From the NCBI GenBank assembly GCA_937911045.1, contig CALEPX010000052.1, forward strand, positions 1 through 12,460: a DNA stretch of 12,460 nucleotides. The letters run 5' to 3'. Positions within the stretch are counted from its first letter, which is position 1; the number at the start of each line of letters is the position of its first letter. Positions 8,375 to 12,460 of this stretch are shown one piece after another. This DNA is from an uncultured Fretibacterium sp. Its GTDB lineage: Bacteria; Synergistota; Synergistia; Synergistales; Aminobacteriaceae. The position numbers were made by a program, and so were the translations under genes. The notes under the pieces were generated by a model. The model saw only the letters and a list, made by a program, of their open reading frames with translations, was not told where the DNA came from and did not search any database.

Positions 8375-9464
8375 GTTCTTTATTCCAGCTTAACAGGTTT
8401 TTTAATTGGCAAATAAGCTTTCTACGCCTAGAAAACAGTCCGCGAACTAACAAACGATAGAGCCAGCAAAACGGATACAACACCGGCATCTTTCTCAATA
8501 CCGGGTACTCATCAAGCATTTGCGGATACGGTAGAGTAAGCCTGCTCAGGAAATAAGCCAAACGTCCGCGTTCAGAAATTTTGTTCTCGACTGCGTTCTG
8601 AATTGTGCCGTAAGTTCCGGAAGAGATGATATAATCAAGCATCAGTCCTTCCTCGTCGCTTAGCTCTTCACCGTTAAAAACGTGTAATGCAAGACTACGA
8701 TTGTTCCGCTCGAAGTCTGTAATACCTAGTTTTGATATTTCGGCTTCTATGTAAGACCAATCTAGCTCTTGTTCGCGTAAGAATACGTATGTATCAAGTA
8801 TAGAACGTAACCCTGTTCCAGAAGTTGAGTAGTGTATGTATTCATGCGTAATAATGTATATATAAAAGTCTTCTGCTCTGAAATGATACGCGTAATTCTT
8901 GCCGTCATCCTTCAGTAAGCGTTCTTTGACATTTACGTAATACTCGCATATAATTTTGCCGTGTCGCGTTCCGAAGAGTGTTCTGTGCATTTCGAAGAGT
9001 GTCACCGGTGCTTTGCGATACACATCTTCGTTTTGAATGCCGAACTCTGTCGTTGAAAAACCTGCACTTTCCATGATTTTTCGCACGTCTTTTGCTCTCG
9101 AAGCATCGAACAGAATATCATAATCGGACATTTCACGCATTCCTAATTTCGGGTAATAGTCCTTCAGAACTGCGCCTTTCAGTGGCATATGCCAGATCCC
9201 AGCTTCTTCGAGTTTCTGGAACAACAAATTTTTTTCGGCTTCGAGTGTCAGAACTTTTCTCAGAGCAATACCGATTGACTGGCGAGTTTGAGCGTCTTCA
9301 TAACCAGCACTTTCCAACGCCATTGATACAGCTGCATTCAACATGTGTCTGGACGCAAAATCATGAACAGCGGCAAGATCCATTTCAGAAATCAGAGCTT
9401 TATCCGGTATCTTTTGCTTTACAACGCAGGAAACAAGATAGATTACAGAGTCTTCAGTTTTCAT
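8364..9464 (-). CDS. NTP_transf_5-type nucleotidyltransferase family protein
   Basis: A 366-residue protein of the putative nucleotidyltransferase family often found beside HPr-kinase-like and PqqD-like genes. The core shows MPLKGAVLKDYYP (93-105), then the metal-binding acidic pair in MSDYDIL (D114, D116), and a likely third carboxylate in LFEMHRTL (E158). A helical C-terminal half includes IITHEYIHY and ends in a basic tail with RGLFSRRRK. All three acidic residues are present, so it may be active, possibly transferring a nucleotide to a peptide, protein or small molecule; the true substrate is unknown for this family. The start has a strong AAAGGAG site five bases upstream and overlaps the end of the signal-peptidase-like gene by 11 bases. 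Confidence 0.85.
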   Translation of the reverse strand: MKTEDSVIYLVSCVVKQKIPDKALISEMDLAAVHDFASRHMLNAAVSMALESAGYEDAQTRQSIGIALRKVLTLEAEKNLLFQKLEEAGIWHMPLKGAVLKDYYPKLGMREMSDYDILFDASRAKDVRKIMESAGFSTTEFGIQNEDVYRKAPVTLFEMHRTLFGTRHGKIICEYYVNVKERLLKDDGKNYAYHFRAEDFYIYIITHEYIHYSTSGTGLRSILDTYVFLREQELDWSYIEAEISKLGITDFERNNRSLALHVFNGEELSDEEGLMLDYIISSGTYGTIQNAVENKISERGRLAYFLSRLTLPYPQMLDEYPVLRKMPVLYPFCWLYRLLVRGLFSRRRKLICQLKNLLSWNKEHVN

Positions 9465-9915
9465 AGGAACTCCTTTGGAAGTATGTCTTCAATTTAGCTT
9501 TCACTAGATGCAAGCTTTTCTTGAGAAATATTCGTAACGGAACAGTTCTCAGCCAGATAAACGCGTAAATTCTGTATGGGAACTCATTGACGCTGTGTTC
9601 TATGCCATTGCGCACAAATCCGCTCATTACAGCAAGAATATCACTATCTTTGATCCCGTATTCTTTGTCAGTGCAATTATCTCCGAGAATTACGTAATCA
9701 TCAGATCTCACGTCAATTATCCGGTGCAAAACGTATTTGTCATTTCTCTTGTACAATACGACATCGCCGATTTTTGCGCGTTCGGATTGTTTCTTCACGA
9801 GAATGAACAAATCTTTCCCCTGACGCAACAATGGGAGCATACTTACACCGACATTCGTGTAAATCAGCTTGCCATGTTTGTCCAGATACGCTTCGAAATT
9901 TGTTCTCTCAGTCAA
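9454..9915 (-). CDS. S24/S26 (signal-peptidase-like) serine protease
   Basis: A 153-residue protein of the S24/S26 peptidase group. The nucleophile serine lies in GVSMLPLL (S25), the presumed general base is the histidine in YVLHRIID (H64), as in the Ser-His SipW/ER-type signal peptidases, and GDN follows at 78-80, so the catalytic residues look intact. Unlike ordinary signal peptidases there is no membrane anchor before the serine; the only hydrophobic stretch is weak and C-terminal (about 114-131), followed by a basic tail. It may therefore process a peptide in the cytoplasm or at the membrane face, for example removing a leader; this is inference. The start is TTG with AGGTG six bases upstream, overlapping the PqqD-like gene by eight bases. 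Confidence 0.82.
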   Translation of the reverse strand: MTERTNFEAYLDKHGKLIYTNVGVSMLPLLRQGKDLFILVKKQSERAKIGDVVLYKRNDKYVLHRIIDVRSDDYVILGDNCTDKEYGIKDSDILAVMSGFVRNGIEHSVNEFPYRIYAFIWLRTVPLRIFLKKSLHLVKAKLKTYFQRSSYEN

Positions 9916-10168
9916 TTATTGCACCTATTTCGCGCAGATTATCAAGAATTTTCCTGACATCATGTTCGATGAGACCATCTGGAGCGTCATATTTGTCGCG
10001 CATGATCCGGATTATCTCGTCTTCGGTGACGTCATTTCTCAGAATTTCTGCAACATCTCTGAAGGTTTGATTCCCTTTGACCACACCAGAAAATTCAGCT
10101 TTTCCAGTTGGAATGAGAAAAGTTTTCTCGCCGTCATTGTGCACTATAAAATCGTTGTGTAACCTCAT
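9908..10168 (-). CDS. PqqD family peptide-binding protein (RiPP recognition element)
   Basis: An 86-residue PqqD-like protein. It shows the typical order: short beta strands (FIVHNDGEKTFLIPTG), the turn with ribosomal-type TFRDVAEILR helix, the DEIIRIMRDKYD helix, and a last helix VRKILDNLREIGAI. In PqqD and related recognition elements this winged-helix fold binds the leader of a precursor peptide and presents it to a modifying enzyme, often a radical SAM protein. Here it lies five bases after the HPr-kinase-like gene and in the same operon as a radical SAM/SPASM gene, so a similar presenting role is likely, to the maturase, the kinase or both. The ATG at 10168 has an AAAGGT site about eight bases upstream. 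The precursor it would bind is not visible. Confidence 0.87.
   Translation of the reverse strand: MRLHNDFIVHNDGEKTFLIPTGKAEFSGVVKGNQTFRDVAEILRNDVTEDEIIRIMRDKYDAPDGLIEHDVRKILDNLREIGAIID
9922..9926 (-). promoter_or_regulatory. Ribosome-binding site for the TTG start at 9915
   Basis: AGGTG on the minus strand, six bases before TTG 9915 and inside the end of the PqqD-like gene. It supports a non-ATG start; the protein then begins only 24 residues before its catalytic serine. Confidence 0.65.
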
Positions 10169-10173
10169 GATAC

Positions 10174-10905
10174 CTAACCTTTCATTGCGTTATAAGAAAT
10201 TTTTGCCGCTTCGATATCCGTGTTGCAGCAAAGTTTGTAAAAATTCACACGTTTCATTAACTCGTCAAGTAGACTGAGAGTTTTCGCTAAAGCAATCGGA
10301 TCTAACGGGCGATAAGTTTGTTGTAATAATTTCGTGTAAGCTTCACTAGGCATAATTTTGTGAATGTGATTTGCTTCTGAGCGTTCAAGCAAACAAATCG
10401 CCCTCAACGGAACAGAAATATTATTGCCTCGCCTGTGTTTTCCGTTGAAAGGTGTTCCGTAAACTATGGCTTTAGTTCCGGTTATTTTCACGAGTGGTTT
10501 GTCATCGTTCACCATAATCGCTCTGTTTCCGAGAAAATCACACCATAATTTCGCGTGAGTTGATTTACCAGTTCCGCTCGGAGCCGTGAACATGTAGCCA
10601 AGTCCGTCCACCGCAAGAACTGAACCATGAAACAGAAACGTGTCATACGCAGGCATTCTTTCCGAAATTTTGCGATAAATAGCAAGTTCTTCGAGATAAC
10701 CGTCGGAATAATTTATAATCTCATGACCTTCAGCAATATTTTCACGCGCAGATTTCTCACGCTCGAACTCGATGTCAGCTTGAGAAGTTTCGATTGCAAA
10801 ATCCGGCTTCCCTTCTGAACTGTAATCACGGCAATATTCGTGAATATCTTCGTGAAGGGAAGTGATTTTTATGATTTTGCCAGCTATTTTGTAAATGTGT
10901 GTCAT
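10174..10905 (-). CDS. HPr-kinase-like (HprK-related) ATP-binding kinase
   Basis: A 243-residue protein with a P-loop of the HPr kinase / PEP carboxykinase type: FHGSVLAVDG (92-101), Walker A APSGTGKST (108-116), the acidic NDDKP (133-137) at the Walker B-like position, and GTPFNGKH (150-157). It is shorter than true HPr kinase/phosphorylase (about 310 residues), lacks its N-terminal domain, and has Thr rather than Glu after GKS, so it is not the carbon-regulation enzyme. Related proteins phosphorylate serine in some lasso peptides and occur with PqqD-like and nucleotidyltransferase genes in uncharacterised systems. Here it probably phosphorylates a peptide or protein made or modified by the same operon. 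AGGAG lies ten bases before its ATG, and it starts one base pair after the radical SAM stop (10906 between). Confidence 0.87.
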   Translation of the reverse strand: MTHIYKIAGKIIKITSLHEDIHEYCRDYSSEGKPDFAIETSQADIEFEREKSARENIAEGHEIINYSDGYLEELAIYRKISERMPAYDTFLFHGSVLAVDGLGYMFTAPSGTGKSTHAKLWCDFLGNRAIMVNDDKPLVKITGTKAIVYGTPFNGKHRRGNNISVPLRAICLLERSEANHIHKIMPSEAYTKLLQQTYRPLDPIALAKTLSLLDELMKRVNFYKLCCNTDIEAAKISYNAMKG

Positions 10906-10906
10906 G

Positions 10907-12271
10907 TTATGAATGCTCCTGTGTTGAAGCTTTGTAATAATCTTGAATAACTTGTTCTAACATACAGTCCATTTCTGCACATTTAAATTCATAGCAATAC
11001 TTAAACCAGTCTGGACAGCCGTTTTTAAAAAATGGAGTGCAGTAAGGCAAAAAACAGCACTTTCGACATTTTTCATCAGCAGAAATATAGGCTCTAAGAT
11101 CACTTTTGATATTTATTTCTTTATCACATATATTTCCAAAAGAAGAATTACCAGGTAAGTGTTCACAGTTGTACAAATCTCCATTTGGAGCAATAACAAT
11201 GCCTCTGCCATCAGAATTAGCCATACAAAGATTTGTTTTGAAACGGTAAACTTTTTCAGGAAAGACATCTGATTTCATTCCCCTTTTATAAAAGTACTGT
11301 AGAAGCTCCATAGATTTTTTGTGCAAATCTACACTGTGTTCATTGTCTCTTTCTTGAAAGTACATACTAAAGTAAACAGATAAATTCGGAGGATTTTTAA
11401 ATCGACTTTCTACATCTTCTAAAAATTCTCTCATGCCATTCAGATTCTTACTATCATAGTTGCATCTAATCGCGACATCAATTCCTTCATTCAATAAATA
11501 AGATATAGCAGACATCATCGTTTCATAATTATATTTATTCGGATTTCGATACCTTTTTATACGTTCGTAATCACGCCTGTTCCCATCCACTGATACTTGT
11601 GCAGACTTCAAATGCCATAAATTCTTTGCTTCCACTACAAGTTCTTCGGTAAATAATGAGGCGTTTGTGACAATTTTTGAGTGAAACTTGATATTTTTTT
11701 CATTTAGTCTAGCGCATATATAAGAGATTACATGCTCTGCAGTCAACGGTTCACCACCAAACCATATAATCGAAATTTCATCGGAATGTTTTGTTTTATC
11801 GATGAAATCAATTACATTATTGGTAGTTTCGACGTTCATCGTTTCGATCTGCATTCCTTCTTCGTAACAGTATGCGCATCTAGCGTTACAACCTGTTGTT
11901 GGTAGAATGGTGTAAGTTTTTACTCCATTATTCTTTTTGACGATTGTTTTTAGCATATAAACGATCCACTCATATTGTTTATAATCATCAAAATCACATT
12001 CAACAATTATTTGTTTACTTGCTAAATCTAATAAATATTTTTCCTGTAATTCATCACCTCTAACTTTATGTTCTTTTAATTGACTTATTAAATGCCATTC
12101 ATCGTCCCAAAATTCCACAACCATACCAGTTAAGGTGTATTGAATAAAGTGACGTTCTACATTTGAGAACACATAAGCAAAAGCAGATAAACGATAAAAA
12201 AGTTCTCTATTAATACTTTTTTCTCCAATTAACTTAGAGATATTTGGATTCCCATTTTTTATTATTTTCAT
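10907..12271 (-). CDS. Radical SAM/SPASM peptide maturase
   Basis: A 454-residue radical SAM enzyme of the peptide-modifying SPASM group. Residues 1-120 form an N-terminal region that may fold as a leader-binding domain. The iron-sulfur cluster motif is C-x3-C-x2-C at C128, C132 and C135 (GCNARCAYCYEEG), followed by FGGEP (171-175) for S-adenosylmethionine binding. The C-terminal SPASM region has C349-x14-G-x4-C369, then C402-x2-C405-x5-C411-x7-C419 and further cysteines at 406, 426, 431 and 436, enough for two auxiliary clusters. Such enzymes make thioether or carbon-carbon bonds in precursor peptides. The ATG at 12271 has no good Shine-Dalgarno and sits 20 bases after the U-tract of a terminator. 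The gene is clearly more AT-rich than the next four genes. Substrate and bond type are unknown. Confidence 0.93.
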   Translation of the reverse strand: MKIIKNGNPNISKLIGEKSINRELFYRLSAFAYVFSNVERHFIQYTLTGMVVEFWDDEWHLISQLKEHKVRGDELQEKYLLDLASKQIIVECDFDDYKQYEWIVYMLKTIVKKNNGVKTYTILPTTGCNARCAYCYEEGMQIETMNVETTNNVIDFIDKTKHSDEISIIWFGGEPLTAEHVISYICARLNEKNIKFHSKIVTNASLFTEELVVEAKNLWHLKSAQVSVDGNRRDYERIKRYRNPNKYNYETMMSAISYLLNEGIDVAIRCNYDSKNLNGMREFLEDVESRFKNPPNLSVYFSMYFQERDNEHSVDLHKKSMELLQYFYKRGMKSDVFPEKVYRFKTNLCMANSDGRGIVIAPNGDLYNCEHLPGNSSFGNICDKEINIKSDLRAYISADEKCRKCCFLPYCTPFFKNGCPDWFKYCYEFKCAEMDCMLEQVIQDYYKASTQEHS

Positions 12272-12290
12272 AATTTATAATTTGATTCTC

Positions 12291-12333
12291 AGAAAAAGAT
12301 GTCAGGTAATTGTTCTTATAATAATTACCTGAC
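12291..12333 (-). terminator. Rho-independent terminator (possible read-through attenuator)
   Basis: A perfect 11-base inverted repeat, GTCAGGTAATT at 12301-12311 and its complement at 12323-12333, encloses an 11-base loop. On the minus strand it is followed at once by ATCTTTTTCT. It lies 17 bases after the stop of the gene at the right edge and just before the radical SAM start. Partial read-through would give less enzyme than upstream product. On the plus strand the U-tract is poor, so the minus direction is favoured. Confidence 0.8.
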
Positions 12334-12350
12334 TCCATAATTTTCATTCT

Positions 12351-12460
12351 TTATTTCCCAATACTTCTTTTGTAAGCCATTGCAGCTTCATAATATTTGA
12401 ATAACGCAGTCGCAGCTTTTCTCTCTTCGTCGGTACTGTCAATATTAAGAATAGCGTCAA
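12351..12460 (-). CDS. C-terminus of an unidentified protein (5' partial, right edge)
   Basis: An open frame enters from beyond the window and gives 35 residues before the TAA at 12351-12353. The visible end is helical and charged: DAILNIDSTDEERKAAT, then ALFKYYEAAMAYKRSIGK. It has no cysteine, no membrane segment and no sorting signal. I do not recognise the family. The following terminator supports it as a real, possibly well-expressed gene. It could be a surface or secreted protein, or even the substrate of the downstream enzymes; neither can be judged from this fragment. The other two minus-strand frames here are either closed or less protein-like. Confidence 0.55.
   Translation of the reverse strand, partial: DAILNIDSTDEERKAATALFKYYEAAMAYKRSIGK

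Noticed and set aside
9092..9466. Long open frame on the + strand opposite the nucleotidyltransferase gene
   Set aside because: It lies fully antisense to a gene with clear family motifs and a strong ribosome-binding site, and its translation has no recognisable domain.
10174..12271. Lasso peptide cluster with a tailoring kinase
   Set aside because: Kinase and PqqD-like genes fit, but the asparagine-synthetase-like cyclase and transglutaminase-like leader protease required for lasso peptides are absent, and a radical SAM gene is present instead.
12301..12333. The hairpin as a terminator for + strand transcription or a transposon end
   Set aside because: The + strand lacks a U-tract after it, and there is no flanking duplication or transposase gene in the window.
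12430..12460. TTGACG and TTGACA sequences as promoter -35 boxes on the minus strand
   Set aside because: They lie in the coding end of the edge gene and have no TATAAT-like box at a suitable distance.
1..12460. tRNA, rRNA, CRISPR arrays or insertion sequences
   Set aside because: I saw no regular short repeats, cloverleaf-like stretches or transposase motifs; nearly all of the window is accounted for by coding sequence.

Overview
The window reads as a cell-surface glycan assembly locus joined to a cluster of peptide-modification-type enzymes. It probably comes from an anaerobic Gram-positive bacterium, perhaps a gut or rumen Clostridia member. That guess rests on the AGGAG-type ribosome-binding sites before many genes, the generally AT-rich sequence, the AAA-ATPase/PD-(D/E)XK gene at the left edge, and the HPr-kinase-like plus PqqD plus radical SAM set. 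It is an inference; no rRNA or species marker is present.

Left part, + strand (1-1767): the 3' end of a PD-(D/E)XK nuclease-type gene is followed after one base by a complete manC, which makes GDP-mannose. manC converges on the rest of the window, and its stop codon overlaps the stop codon of the flippase gene on the other strand.

Main part, - strand (1764-12271): eleven genes run in one direction with gaps of 0 to 5 bases or short overlaps, so they look like a single operon. In transcription order they are: radical SAM/SPASM peptide maturase, HPr-kinase-like protein, PqqD-like peptide-binding protein, S24/S26 signal-peptidase-like protein, NTP_transf_5 nucleotidyltransferase, WbaP-type initiating phosphoglycosyltransferase, two GT4 glycosyltransferases, a Wzy-like polymerase with an unusual soluble N-terminal extension, a third glycosyltransferase, and a Wzx-like flippase. 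The last six, with ManC, form a plausible Wzx/Wzy pathway: sugar-1-phosphate is loaded on undecaprenyl phosphate, up to three sugars are added, and the unit is flipped and polymerised outside. No chain-length regulator, export protein or ligase is in view.

The first five genes look like a RiPP-type (ribosomally made, modified peptide) module, but no convincing precursor is visible between them. At the right edge (12272-12460) lie the last 35 codons of an unidentified - strand gene and a strong terminator hairpin just before the radical SAM gene. This suggests an abundant upstream product with lower read-through expression of the enzymes. The co-operonic link between a maturase/kinase/PqqD module and a glycan pathway is the most interesting feature here. 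Base composition is mosaic: the radical SAM gene and the flippase/last glycosyltransferase pair are more AT-rich than the central genes.
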